Shown: piece after piece, positions 34,491-43,387 of the stretch
Position numbering within the stretch: the first letter of the stretch is position 1
Layout of the letters: every line of letters begins with the position of its first letter
NCBI GenBank assembly: GCA_033762815.1
Contig: JANRLF010000003.1
Span: 175,252-239,251, forward strand
DNA from: JANRLF01 sp033762815
GTDB taxonomy: Bacteria > Bacteroidota > Bacteroidia > Chitinophagales > CAIOSU01
Reading direction: 5' to 3'
DNA length: 64,000 nt
The notes under the pieces: model-generated
What the model was told of the DNA's origin: nothing
Database searches by the model: none
What the model saw: only the letters and a program-made list of their open reading frames with translations
Position numbers and translations under genes: made by a program

Positions 34491-37313
34491 ATGGATACCG
34501 ACAACTTGGTTTCGCAAGAGGCCGAAATTTTAGATAAAGACCCGAAGGACTACATTATCATCAAAGGGGCCCGCACGCACAACCTAAGGAATGTGAACGT
34601 AGCCATACCCCGCAACAAGCTGGTGGTGGTAACGGGAGTATCCGGTTCGGGTAAGTCATCCATCACCATCGATACGCTGTATGCCGAAGGTCAAAGACGC
34701 TACGTGGAGAGCCTTTCCAGCTACGCACGGCAGTTTCTTACCCGTATGAATAAGCCCGATGTAGATTATATCAAAGGCATCTGCCCTGCCATTGCCATTG
34801 AGCAAAAAGTGAGCACCCGCACTACCCGTAGTACTGTGGGGTCGCTTACGGAAATTTATGATTACCTGCGCCTGTTGTATGCCCGCATAGGCAAGACTTT
34901 CTCGCCCGTGTCCGGAGAAGTGGTCAAAAAGCACGAAGTGTCCGATGTAGTGGACTATGTAATGTCGCAAAAAGAAGAAAGCCGTGTTTTGATTATGGTG
35001 CCCTTTGTGCCCCGCAGCAAATCGAGCTTGGGCCAGGAGCTAAACATCCTTTTACAAAAAGGCTATACCCGCTTGCATTATGGCAATGAACTGGTGAAAA
35101 TAGAAGACACCCTACAGGATAAGGATTTGCTGAAAAAATTGCACGGCGAAGATTTATACATCCTGATTGACAGGCTGGTGGTAAAGTACAGCGATGAAGA
35201 GTTGCAGAGCAGGCTGGCCGATTCTATTACTACAGCCTTTTCGGAAAGCAACGGCGATTGCATCATAGAAGTGGACGGGGGCGATAAAAAGGCCTTCAGC
35301 AACCGATTTGAGCTGGATGGCATGCGCTTTGAAGAGCCCAACCCCCATTTCTTCAATTTCAATAGCCCATTCGGAGCCTGCAAAACTTGTGAGGGCTTTG
35401 GCAGTGTAATTGGTATTGACGAGGATTTGGTAGTGCCCGATAAAATGATGAGCGTTTACGAGGGAGCTTTGGCCCCTTGGCGCGGCGAGAAAATGAGCGA
35501 ATGGCTGGAACCCTTGGTGCGCAATGCCATGAAGTTTGATTACCCCATCCACCGTTCATACAAGCACCTTACCGATGAAGAAAAACAATTGCTTTGGACG
35601 GGAAACCAATATTTCAATGGCCTGAACGACTTTTTCCATTATCTGGAGCAAAACGCCTATAAAATACAGTACCGAGTAATGTTGAGCCGCTACCGTGGCC
35701 GCACCATCTGTCCCGAATGCCGGGGCGCAAGGTTGCGCAAGGACAGCGAATACGTAAAAATCAATGGCCGCTCCATTTCCGATATCCTGCTGATGCCAGT
35801 AGGGGAAGTGCAGGAATTGTACAATAGCATAGCGCTTTCGGAGCATGAGATGAAAATAGGCAAGCGCCTGCTCACGGAAATTCAAACCCGTCTGAACCTA
35901 ATGATGGATGTAGGTTTGGGCTATCTTACGCTCAATCGGCTTTCCAATACCCTATCGGGCGGGGAGACCCAGCGCATCAACCTGACCCGTACCTTGGGCA
36001 GTAACCTGACCGATTCGCTGTACATACTCGATGAGCCAAGCGTGGGCCTGCATCCCAGGGACACTGCAAGATTGGTGAGGGTGTTGGAAAACTTGCGCGA
36101 CCTTGGCAATACTGTGGTGGTGGTGGAGCATGAGGAAGAAATCATGCGGGCAGCCGATTATGTCATTGACCTCGGGCCTAAAGCAGGACGTTTGGGCGGG
36201 CATGTGGTTTATCAAGGCCCTTACAAGGAATTGCCCTTGGCTACAGAAAGCCTCACCGCAGGCTATCTTACTGGCCGTGAGGAAATACCCGTGCCCAAGC
36301 ACCGTAGGAAAGGCACCAACAAAATACAGTTGAAAGGGGCTACCCAGCACAACCTGAAAGACGTGAGCATTGAGTTTCCCCTCAATACCTTGACCGTGGT
36401 GACGGGCGTATCAGGCTCTGGGAAAACCACTTTGATAAAACAGATACTCTACCCCGCTGTCAATAAGGCGGTGGGCGGCTTTGGCGATAAGCCCGGTGCT
36501 TTCGATGAATTGACTGGCGATGTGGACAGCATCAAGCAAATAGAGATGGTGGACCAAAAGCCCATCGGTAAATCGTCCCGCTCCAATCCGGTAACGTACA
36601 TTAAGGCCTACGACCCTATCCGTGAGTTGTTTGCCCGCCTTCCTGCCTCCAAGCAGCGGGGTTTCAAATCCAAGCATTTCTCATTCAACGTAGAAGGGGG
36701 CCGCTGCGAAGTATGCAAGGGTGAAGGGGAGATAATCGTAGAAATGCAGTTTCTGGCGGATGTGCACCTGGTATGCGAGGAATGTAACGGCAAGCGCTTT
36801 AAGGAAGAAGTACTGGAAGTCACTTATCGGGAGAAGAACATTAACGATGTGCTGGAAATGAGCGTGGATGAGGCTTTGGAGTTTTTCGCCAAAGACAGGG
36901 AAATATACAATGCCTTGAAGCCATTGGAAGATGTTGGCTTGGGCTATGTTAAGCTGGGCCAGTCGTCAAGCACCCTCTCGGGCGGGGAAGCGCAAAGGGT
37001 GAAATTGGCCAGCTTTTTGGGCAGGGGCAAAACCAACCACCATGTGCTGTTCATTTTTGACGAACCTACTACCGGCCTGCATTTTTACGATATCGGCATT
37101 TTACTGAAAGCCTTCCAAGCACTGTTGGATAACGGCCATACCATCATGGTGATAGAACACAATATGGAGGTCATCAAAAATGCAGACTGGATCATCGACC
37201 TAGGCCCCGAGGGCGGCGACAAGGGCGGCTACCTACTGTACCAAGGCACCCCTGAAGGGATGATAGGCCATAGCAACAGCTATACCGCCCAATTCTTGCA
37301 AGAGAAGATATAA
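34491..37313 (+). CDS. uvrA: excinuclease ABC subunit A
   Basis: UvrA recognises damaged DNA and loads UvrB in nucleotide excision repair; it works as a cytosolic dimer with two ABC modules. The 940-residue product shows the first Walker A (TGVSGSGKSS), a zinc-binding CKTCEGFG segment, the first signature LSGGETQRI, the second Walker A (VSGSGKTT), the second zinc finger (CEVCKGEG with CEECNGKRF) and the second signature LSGGEAQRV. Both ATPase sites are complete. The ATG at 34491 gives the standard short N-terminal tail before IIIKGARTHNLRN; the frame open from 34440 adds atypical residues. Length is normal. Confidence 0.98.
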   Translation: MDTDNLVSQEAEILDKDPKDYIIIKGARTHNLRNVNVAIPRNKLVVVTGVSGSGKSSITIDTLYAEGQRRYVESLSSYARQFLTRMNKPDVDYIKGICPAIAIEQKVSTRTTRSTVGSLTEIYDYLRLLYARIGKTFSPVSGEVVKKHEVSDVVDYVMSQKEESRVLIMVPFVPRSKSSLGQELNILLQKGYTRLHYGNELVKIEDTLQDKDLLKKLHGEDLYILIDRLVVKYSDEELQSRLADSITTAFSESNGDCIIEVDGGDKKAFSNRFELDGMRFEEPNPHFFNFNSPFGACKTCEGFGSVIGIDEDLVVPDKMMSVYEGALAPWRGEKMSEWLEPLVRNAMKFDYPIHRSYKHLTDEEKQLLWTGNQYFNGLNDFFHYLEQNAYKIQYRVMLSRYRGRTICPECRGARLRKDSEYVKINGRSISDILLMPVGEVQELYNSIALSEHEMKIGKRLLTEIQTRLNLMMDVGLGYLTLNRLSNTLSGGETQRINLTRTLGSNLTDSLYILDEPSVGLHPRDTARLVRVLENLRDLGNTVVVVEHEEEIMRAADYVIDLGPKAGRLGGHVVYQGPYKELPLATESLTAGYLTGREEIPVPKHRRKGTNKIQLKGATQHNLKDVSIEFPLNTLTVVTGVSGSGKTTLIKQILYPAVNKAVGGFGDKPGAFDELTGDVDSIKQIEMVDQKPIGKSSRSNPVTYIKAYDPIRELFARLPASKQRGFKSKHFSFNVEGGRCEVCKGEGEIIVEMQFLADVHLVCEECNGKRFKEEVLEVTYREKNINDVLEMSVDEALEFFAKDREIYNALKPLEDVGLGYVKLGQSSSTLSGGEAQRVKLASFLGRGKTNHHVLFIFDEPTTGLHFYDIGILLKAFQALLDNGHTIMVIEHNMEVIKNADWIIDLGPEGGDKGGYLLYQGTPEGMIGHSNSYTAQFLQEKI

Positions 37314-37374
37314 CCGGTTGGAGTAAGCACAACGACAGTTTACAAACACTTTCAGCTGCTATCTGTTAGATGGC

Positions 37375-38136
37375 ATGGATTTTTTGAGAACACTTTATGG
37401 CCGCAACGAGACCCTCTTTTGGTTTGGTACTGCCAATTTTCTATTGGGCTGCTTGTTTATGCTTTTGGCAGCCACTAGCCATGTAAAAGTGAGCGGTGTC
37501 AATGCCTGGTATAAGCCCATCAAGTTCGCACTTTCGATAGGTATATATGCTTGGACGATGGCTTGGTACCTTCATTACCTTCAACCTGAACGTTTTACTT
37601 GGCTCAATTGGACCATTGTGCTCGCCTTGGGTTTCGAGATACTTTATATCGGCATACAGGCCGCACGGGGTCAGCTTTCCCATTTCAATCTAAGCAGCCC
37701 GCTATACTCCTCATTATATGTCATGATGGCCCTTGCAGCAAGCATTGTAACCCTTTGCACCCTTTACATAGGGCTGCTTTTTTTTAAGGAGGATATTGCC
37801 GGCTTGCCATCCGCTTATTTGTGGGGCATCCGCTTGGGCATGGTCCTATTCGTCATCTTTTCTTTTGAAGGGTTTGTCATGGGCTCCAGGCTATCGCATA
37901 CTATTGGCCATGCGGATGGAGGCAAAAGCCTGCCATTTCTCAACTGGAGTCTACAGTACGGCGACCCCAGAGTTGCCCACTTTATAGGGATGCATGCCCT
38001 GCAAATTATCCCTCTATTGTCCTTTTACGTCTTTACAAGCGTCAGGGCTACTTTTGTAGTGAGCATCCTCTACTTGTTGTTGGCTATCTACGTTTTGTGG
38101 CTGGCCCTGCAAGGCAAACCTTTTGTCAAATGGTAG
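37375..38136 (+). CDS. seven-helix membrane protein of unknown function
   Basis: This 253-residue protein has about seven predicted membrane spans. A conserved-looking late segment, GDPRVAHFIGMHALQIIPL, puts two His residues within one helix, which could bind a metal or haem; an earlier SHVKVSGVNAWYKPIKF block marks the same family in other Bacteroidota as I recall it. I cannot name the family. It follows uvrA by 61 bases on the same strand but no functional tie is evident. Confidence 0.7.
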   Translation: MDFLRTLYGRNETLFWFGTANFLLGCLFMLLAATSHVKVSGVNAWYKPIKFALSIGIYAWTMAWYLHYLQPERFTWLNWTIVLALGFEILYIGIQAARGQLSHFNLSSPLYSSLYVMMALAASIVTLCTLYIGLLFFKEDIAGLPSAYLWGIRLGMVLFVIFSFEGFVMGSRLSHTIGHADGGKSLPFLNWSLQYGDPRVAHFIGMHALQIIPLLSFYVFTSVRATFVVSILYLLLAIYVLWLALQGKPFVKW

Positions 38137-38257
38137 CTTAATTGCAGCAGGGGTAGCAAGCCAGAAACTATGTGAGCGAGCTGTGTTGACACGCCAAGAA
38201 TGGACGCCCAAGGCAGCAGCATTATGGGCAGTGAGAGAACGAAGAAGTAATTAGCCT

Positions 38258-38265
38258 TAACTTTG
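38258..38265 (+). promoter_or_regulatory. -7 promoter box of the RsmI-like gene
   Basis: TAACTTTG fully matches TAnnTTTG, 20 bases before the ATG at 38286. Confidence 0.5.
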
Positions 38266-38285
38266 TACCTCAGCTAATAACAAGC

Positions 38286-38999
38286 ATGCAAAGCAAAGGT
38301 ACATTATACCTAATACCCTGTAGCTTAGGTGAGAGCGGCCAGCAAGTACTGCCCGAGTATATTAAGCCCATAGTAGATACCTTGAGCCATTTTATAGTAG
38401 AACATGAGAAAAGTGCCCGTCGGTTCTTAAAGGGCATAGGGTATAGCCATAGCTTGGATTCAGTAGTGCTTTATCCACTGAACAAGCATACGGAAGCCGA
38501 GGCCCCTATGGACTACTTAATGCAATTGCTAAATGGGATATCGATGGGCATTATTTCCGAGGCTGGCATGCCGGGTGTGGCAGACCCCGGTGCAGCGGTA
38601 GTGGAATTGGCCCATCAAAACCGTATAAAGGTGGTGCCTTTGGTAGGGCCATCATCCTTGCTTTTGGCACTTGCCGCCAGTGGAATGAATGGCCAAGGAT
38701 TTACCTTCAATGGATATTTGCCTTTAAAAAATCCTGATAGAAAAAATGCGCTGCTGCAACTGGAAAGGCAATCAGCAAAAACGCATTTTTCACAGCTTTT
38801 CATTGAAACCCCATTTAGGAACAACCAGTTGTTGGATGATATCTTACAATGCTGCCACCACGATACGCGATTATGCGTGGCCTGTGATTTGACTCTACCT
38901 ACAGAGTTTGTGGCGACCCGCACCATTGCCCAATGGAAAAAAGAAAAGCGCGATTTCAATAAGCATCCAGCAGTATTTATACTGCATGCAGGGCGTTAG
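38286..38999 (+). CDS. RsmI-like SAM-dependent methyltransferase (tetrapyrrole methylase fold)
   Basis: This 237-residue protein has the tetrapyrrole methylase fold: the opening GTLYLIPCSLGE, the SAM-site motif GIISEAGMPGVADPGA, and VPLVGPSSLLLALAASGMNG. RsmI methylates C1402 of 16S rRNA at the ribose, but this shorter variant with PCSLGE instead of the usual TPIGNL opening is a separate Bacteroidota branch, so the exact substrate is open. Its stop overlaps the convergent TraB/GumN gene by four bases. Confidence 0.85.
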   Translation: MQSKGTLYLIPCSLGESGQQVLPEYIKPIVDTLSHFIVEHEKSARRFLKGIGYSHSLDSVVLYPLNKHTEAEAPMDYLMQLLNGISMGIISEAGMPGVADPGAAVVELAHQNRIKVVPLVGPSSLLLALAASGMNGQGFTFNGYLPLKNPDRKNALLQLERQSAKTHFSQLFIETPFRNNQLLDDILQCCHHDTRLCVACDLTLPTEFVATRTIAQWKKEKRDFNKHPAVFILHAGR

Positions 39000-39898
39000 T
39001 TGGGCTTTATGGGTTCAAGCACGTACCCTTTCTTCCGCAACAATTCAATAATACCTCCCTCTTTGCCCAAGCGTTGGGCCGGAACGGCTATCAGCGCAGG
39101 CTGCATTTGCATGCGTTGTTCTATTTTGGCAGCTATTGATGCATTGTCATTCCAGCAAAGAAGGAAAAAAAGCTTTCCTGGGTAAACATTCTTTCGGTAA
39201 AGTTTCTGTACTTCTTCCAAGTCACCTTCCATATAAGCTTGTACAACTTTACCGTGGTTCTTTTCTTTACCCAAATCTTTAAGGGCCCCTTTTAGCAAAG
39301 CGGTCTGTTCTGATAGGGTCAATGAATCCAGATTTGCCATTTGTTCTTTTAATGACAAATAGCCATAGCAGGTTTTACCTTTTTCTATTGCCTTTTGGTA
39401 AAGGGACCATTCAATGCTCTTCAGCGTATCTTTTGCCCAATGAGTACTGAGCAAAAGATAGGGGTAAATGGGCTTGATACGGTCATCAATTACGGATATG
39501 CCATAGTTTTGCGAGCAATAACTGGTCAGCAGCTTGTATTCATCAGGGGTCAATTGTTGTTTGATGGAAAAACGATTATCTGAAGCAAATAGACTCAACT
39601 CGCTGTGAGTAGGTGGCAGGGCATAATCGCTTTCGGTAAGCACTACCTTAACACTGTCTAAAAAAGGCAGAACTTGTGCTTGAGTAGCTAAAAAAGCGGT
39701 ATCATGCCATTCCAAGGTAGCAAATAGGTAAGATGGATTTTTCAGGCCATTGCCACTTACCCGCCATAACACTGCCTTGTCATTTCCCTGTCCTCTTACA
39801 AGCAGGGCAGTAGTAGCCAAAATAAGGGCTGTGAGGAACGAAATGGCGATTATTCTGTTGACTGTTGTACCTTTGGTTGGTAGTTCAGCAGTATCCAT
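38996..39898 (-). CDS. TraB/GumN family protein
   Basis: This 300-residue protein has an N-terminal signal or anchor helix (IIAISFLTALILATTALLV) and then a TraB/GumN-type domain: LWRVSGNGLKNPSYLFATLEWHD near the start (family form: a short GT-x-H block, degenerate here), and SLYQKAIEKGKTCYGYLSLKEQM in the middle. The family resembles metal-dependent EreA/ChaN-like proteins. The altered first motif (ATLEWHD) may reduce metal binding. Function is unknown. It overlaps the convergent methylase gene at the stop codons. Confidence 0.8.
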   Translation of the reverse strand: MDTAELPTKGTTVNRIIAISFLTALILATTALLVRGQGNDKAVLWRVSGNGLKNPSYLFATLEWHDTAFLATQAQVLPFLDSVKVVLTESDYALPPTHSELSLFASDNRFSIKQQLTPDEYKLLTSYCSQNYGISVIDDRIKPIYPYLLLSTHWAKDTLKSIEWSLYQKAIEKGKTCYGYLSLKEQMANLDSLTLSEQTALLKGALKDLGKEKNHGKVVQAYMEGDLEEVQKLYRKNVYPGKLFFLLCWNDNASIAAKIEQRMQMQPALIAVPAQRLGKEGGIIELLRKKGYVLEPIKPN

Positions 39899-39924
39899 AA
39901 CGTAAAAGTAAGCAATCCCCTATT

Positions 39925-40518
39925 ATGATTTTGATTGACAACAAACTCATCTCCGATGAAGTAATTGAGGAACAGTTTGTATGCAACCTGAGTGCCTGCA
40001 AGGGGGTATGTTGTATTGAGGGCGAGAGCGGTGCGCCCATAGAAGAACATGAACTGGCATTGTTGGAACAAAATTATGATGTGGTAAAAGCCTATCTTTT
40101 GCCTGAGGGCATTGCTGCCATTGAACAACAAGGCCTATACACCCGCGATGCTGATGGTATTGCGAAGACAACTTTGGTAGGTGGCGTAGGCGGGCCCTGT
40201 GCTTATGTGAATTTTACTGACGGTATTACTTGGTGTGGTATAGAAAAAGCCTGGGAAGATGGCAAAATCACTTTTCGTAAGCCCGTTTCTTGCCATTTGT
40301 ACCCCATCCGTATCACAAGGGCACACGATATGGAGTATGTCAATTACTTTGAATGGGAGGTATGCAACGATGCCTGTATATTAGGAAAAAGCCTGAAAGT
40401 ACCCGTTTACAGATTTCTAAAGGAAGCCCTTATCCGTAAATATGGAGAAGACTTTTATGAAACCTTGGAGGCAACTATTCAATACATGAATCAAAATATG
40501 GATGCCGAAGAGCTATAG
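39925..40518 (+). CDS. DUF3109 family cysteine-rich protein
   Basis: This 197-residue cytosolic protein matches DUF3109: CNLSACKGVCCIEGESGAP near the start supplies a run of cysteines, with CGIEKAW, SCHLYPIRIT and VCNDACILG further on. The cysteines could bind an Fe-S cluster or zinc; this is inferred from spacing. The family is widespread in Bacteroidota with no known role. Its last six bases overlap the acylphosphatase gene that reads toward it. Confidence 0.88.
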   Translation: MILIDNKLISDEVIEEQFVCNLSACKGVCCIEGESGAPIEEHELALLEQNYDVVKAYLLPEGIAAIEQQGLYTRDADGIAKTTLVGGVGGPCAYVNFTDGITWCGIEKAWEDGKITFRKPVSCHLYPIRITRAHDMEYVNYFEWEVCNDACILGKSLKVPVYRFLKEALIRKYGEDFYETLEATIQYMNQNMDAEEL

Positions 40519-40782
40519 CTCTATCTCAAAAGAGCGGAACTTTTGGGGGGCTGCAATTTCCATTTGCAAGGAATCAACCCGCGCGGCTGATGGCCCTTGG
40601 GTACACCAAGCCAAGAACTGTGCTAAAGCAAGCTCTTCCCCTTCCGCCTCAATGAACACCGAACCGTCAGCTTCGTTGCGCACATAGCCACAAACACCGA
40701 GCTCTACTGCCTTCTTCTTTGTACTGTCCCGAAAAAATACTCCCTGTACTTTACCCGTTACCCGAATGTTGTAATGTTTCAT
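40513..40782 (-). CDS. acyP: acylphosphatase
   Basis: This 89-residue enzyme hydrolyses acyl phosphates such as acetyl phosphate. The catalytic signature is complete: VTGKVQGVFFRDSTKKKA (substrate-binding Arg in FFRD) and CGYVRNEADGSVFIEAEG with the catalytic Asn. The ferredoxin-like fold and length are standard. It is followed in the same direction as the ABC exporter 41 bases upstream, but that linkage is probably incidental. Confidence 0.95.
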   Translation of the reverse strand: MKHYNIRVTGKVQGVFFRDSTKKKAVELGVCGYVRNEADGSVFIEAEGEELALAQFLAWCTQGPSAARVDSLQMEIAAPQKFRSFEIEL

Positions 40783-40823
40783 TAATCTCCGTAATTGTTT
40801 CTAACCTATTTTATGTCTTGTAC

Positions 40824-42608
40824 CTAAATCGCAATTTGCTTTTTGAACTGCATTTCATACAGCCGCTTGTAATATCCGTCTATTTGTAACAATTCATCAT
40901 GGGTGCCTATTTCCTTTATCTCCCCTTTGTCAAGCACCATTATAGCATCCGCTGACTGGATAGTAGATAACCTATGCGCTATAACAATGGAAGTGCGGCC
41001 TTTTACCAATTGCTCGATAGCATTTTGTATCATCAGTTCGCTTTCCGTATCGATAGAAGAAGTGGCCTCGTCCAATATCAAAATGGAGGGGTCGAAGACT
41101 AGTGCCCTGATAAACGAAATCAACTGCCGCTGGCCCATGCTGAGCGTAGCACCCCGTTCCATTACATTATAATCGTACCCGCCTGGCAAACGCATGATAA
41201 AATCATGTGCGCCCACCATTTTTGCCGCTTTTATCACTTCATCCCTGCTAATGGTCGCATCCCTGAGCGTAATATTTTCCAATATGGAGCCGGAAAAAAG
41301 GAATACATCTTGTAATACCAGGCTAATACCAGCCCGCAAGGCATTCAGTTCATATTGCCTGATATCGGTACCATCAACTTTTATACTGCCTTTTTGTATT
41401 TCGTAGAAACGGTTAAGGATATTGATAATCGATGATTTGCCGGCACCAGTGGCACCTACTATGGCCAACGTTTTTCCTTCTTCCAAATTAAAACTGACAT
41501 CTTTCAGCACATAATTTTCCCCCTCGTATGCAAACCACACCTGCTCAAAGTCAACTTGGCCACGCATTTTTGCAGGTTTGAAACTACCACTGCTTTCAAC
41601 GGTATCTTGGTTATCGAGCAAAGTAAATACCCTTTCCGCAGCCACCATACCCATTTGCAGGGTATTGAACTTATCGGCCAACATCCGCAAGGGCCGGAAA
41701 AGCATATTGAGGAAAACGATAAATGAAGTGAGCGTGCCTATTGTTACCCCTTGCGTAATGGAAGGGTTTCGAATAATCAAAGTGCTGCCATACCACACAC
41801 CCAGCCCGATAGCACTTGCCAGAATGACCTCCACTACTGGAAAGAAAACAGAATAGTACCAAATGGAACGGATATTGGCATCCCGATGCTGGGCATTGAT
41901 AGCCATAAACTTGTCCATCTCCGTGCGCTCAGCATTGAATATTTGAATCACCCGCATGCCTGTAATATGCTCCTGCAAAAAGGCATTCAGCCTAGCCACT
42001 TGGTTGCGCACATCTTGAAACGAGCTTTTCACCCCTTCTTTAAAGAGATAGGTGGCATAAATCAGCAAAGGAAAAGTAGCCAAACTTACCAAGGTCAACT
42101 GCCAGCTATACCACAGCATAACCGCTATAATGGCTATGATAGTCATCAAGTCGGCTATAATCTGTATCAAGCCTTCGGAGAAAATATTATTGATAGTCTC
42201 CACATCGTTGATGGTACGGGTAGTAATGGTGCCTATAGGCGTTCTATCAAAGAAACGTAGTCGCAGGCTCACCACATGATTGAAAACCCTAGTCCTTAAG
42301 TTTTTGATGACCATTTGCCCCAACCAACTGGTAATAAAGCCAAAGCCATATTGCAGCAATGATTCCAGTACCAAAAGACCAATCATCACCATGGTCATAA
42401 AAATCAGCCCCTGCAAATCAAACTGTAAGATATAGGAATCGATAGTGCGCTGGATAAGAATGGGCCGTATAGGGGTCACGCAGGCCAATATCAAGGCCAA
42501 GGCCGTACTGGCTACAAACTGCCTTTTGAAAGGTTGTGCAAGCCCCAAGATGCGGCGCAACAAACCCCAATCAAGCATTCCTCCCGCATTAGGTTTCTTT
42601 TCTTCCAC
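40824..42608 (-). CDS. ABC exporter, MsbA-like half-transporter
   Basis: This 594-residue protein is a complete half-transporter: six membrane helices, then a nucleotide-binding domain with Walker A (VGATGAGKSS), signature LSMGQRQ, Walker B (ILILDEATSSID) and the H-loop (VIAHRLSTI). It works as a homodimer or a heterodimer in the inner membrane, exporting a lipid, drug or peptide. The closest familiar form is the MsbA/lipid-flippase or multidrug type; substrate cannot be told. The start is GTG at 42608, placed seven bases behind a TATCTTTG box, so the mRNA leader must be very short. Confidence 0.92.
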   Translation of the reverse strand: MEEKKPNAGGMLDWGLLRRILGLAQPFKRQFVASTALALILACVTPIRPILIQRTIDSYILQFDLQGLIFMTMVMIGLLVLESLLQYGFGFITSWLGQMVIKNLRTRVFNHVVSLRLRFFDRTPIGTITTRTINDVETINNIFSEGLIQIIADLMTIIAIIAVMLWYSWQLTLVSLATFPLLIYATYLFKEGVKSSFQDVRNQVARLNAFLQEHITGMRVIQIFNAERTEMDKFMAINAQHRDANIRSIWYYSVFFPVVEVILASAIGLGVWYGSTLIIRNPSITQGVTIGTLTSFIVFLNMLFRPLRMLADKFNTLQMGMVAAERVFTLLDNQDTVESSGSFKPAKMRGQVDFEQVWFAYEGENYVLKDVSFNLEEGKTLAIVGATGAGKSSIINILNRFYEIQKGSIKVDGTDIRQYELNALRAGISLVLQDVFLFSGSILENITLRDATISRDEVIKAAKMVGAHDFIMRLPGGYDYNVMERGATLSMGQRQLISFIRALVFDPSILILDEATSSIDTESELMIQNAIEQLVKGRTSIVIAHRLSTIQSADAIMVLDKGEIKEIGTHDELLQIDGYYKRLYEMQFKKQIAI

Positions 42609-42614
42609 TATGGC

Positions 42615-43382
42615 TCAAAGATACGGGTATTTCACCGATGAAAGGTACAGCCCGCATGCCGGAACGGGCATTACATACTGAAAACTGCCCGCTTGGTCCA
42701 TCACCGACTTAAAGTACCCAATGTCCATTTTTCCTTGGCCAATCATGATCAGGCAGCCCGTGGTCATGCGTACCATGTTGCGTAAAAAACGATTAGCTGT
42801 AATGGTAAATACCAAGCTGCTGCCTTCATCGTCCTCCTCAATGGAGGTATGATAAATATTGCAAAGGTTGGTTTTGCTGTCATGTACTTTGCAGAGGGCT
42901 TTGAAATCGGTATAGTTTAGTAACAATGCCGCTGCCTCTTTCATTTTCAGCACCTCAGGTTTGGGATAGACGTAAGCACTAAGGCCTACAATAAAAGGGT
43001 TCTCCTTAAAATGCATGTGGTATTGGTAGGTCCTTTCTACCGCATCGAAACGGGCATGGGCATTTTCCGCCACCTTAATTACCCTTTTTACCGCAATATC
43101 AAAGCCCAAAAAGCGGTTCAGCCTAAACACCAGATTGTCCGTAATTGGTTTAGAGGTATCGAAATGCAGAAAAAATTGCCGCGCATGGACGCCGGTATCG
43201 GTACGGCCACAACCGATACAATATACATCTTCCCCCAGCAGTTTGGTCAAAGCCTCATTCATACGCTGCTGTATGGAGATACCATTGGGCTGTATTTGCC
43301 ATCCATGGTAGTTGGCGCCATTGTAGGCCATTTCGATAAAGTAGCGTTTGAACTTGGGTTCAAATATGGGCCCGTCTTCCAA
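42615..43382 (-). CDS. truA: tRNA pseudouridine synthase A
   Basis: TruA makes pseudouridine at positions 38-40 of tRNA anticodon arms. The catalytic Asp is in CGRTDTGVHARQFF; IEMAYNGANYHGWQ at the start and ANRFLRNMVRMTTGCLI near the end are standard. The longest open frame begins at 43436 inside the thiolase gene, and the first inner ATG would remove the first strand (RYFIE). A TTG at 43382, five bases after the thiolase stop, gives a family-like start (about 255 residues), so I place it there. Likely co-transcribed with the thiolase gene. Confidence 0.92.
   Translation of the reverse strand: MEDGPIFEPKFKRYFIEMAYNGANYHGWQIQPNGISIQQRMNEALTKLLGEDVYCIGCGRTDTGVHARQFFLHFDTSKPITDNLVFRLNRFLGFDIAVKRVIKVAENAHARFDAVERTYQYHMHFKENPFIVGLSAYVYPKPEVLKMKEAAALLLNYTDFKALCKVHDSKTNLCNIYHTSIEEDDEGSSLVFTITANRFLRNMVRMTTGCLIMIGQGKMDIGYFKSVMDQAGSFQYVMPVPACGLYLSSVKYPYL
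42616..42623 (-). promoter_or_regulatory. -7 promoter box of the ABC exporter
   Basis: Minus strand TATCTTTG, full match to TAnnTTTG, separated by seven bases from the GTG start. It overlaps the 3' end of truA, so the promoter lies inside the upstream gene. Confidence 0.5.
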
Positions 43383-43387
43383 AGTGC

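Noticed and set aside
38137..38285. Possible gene remnant between the seven-helix protein and the RsmI-like gene
   Set aside because: A short open stretch without start codon or recognisable family; equally compatible with chance.
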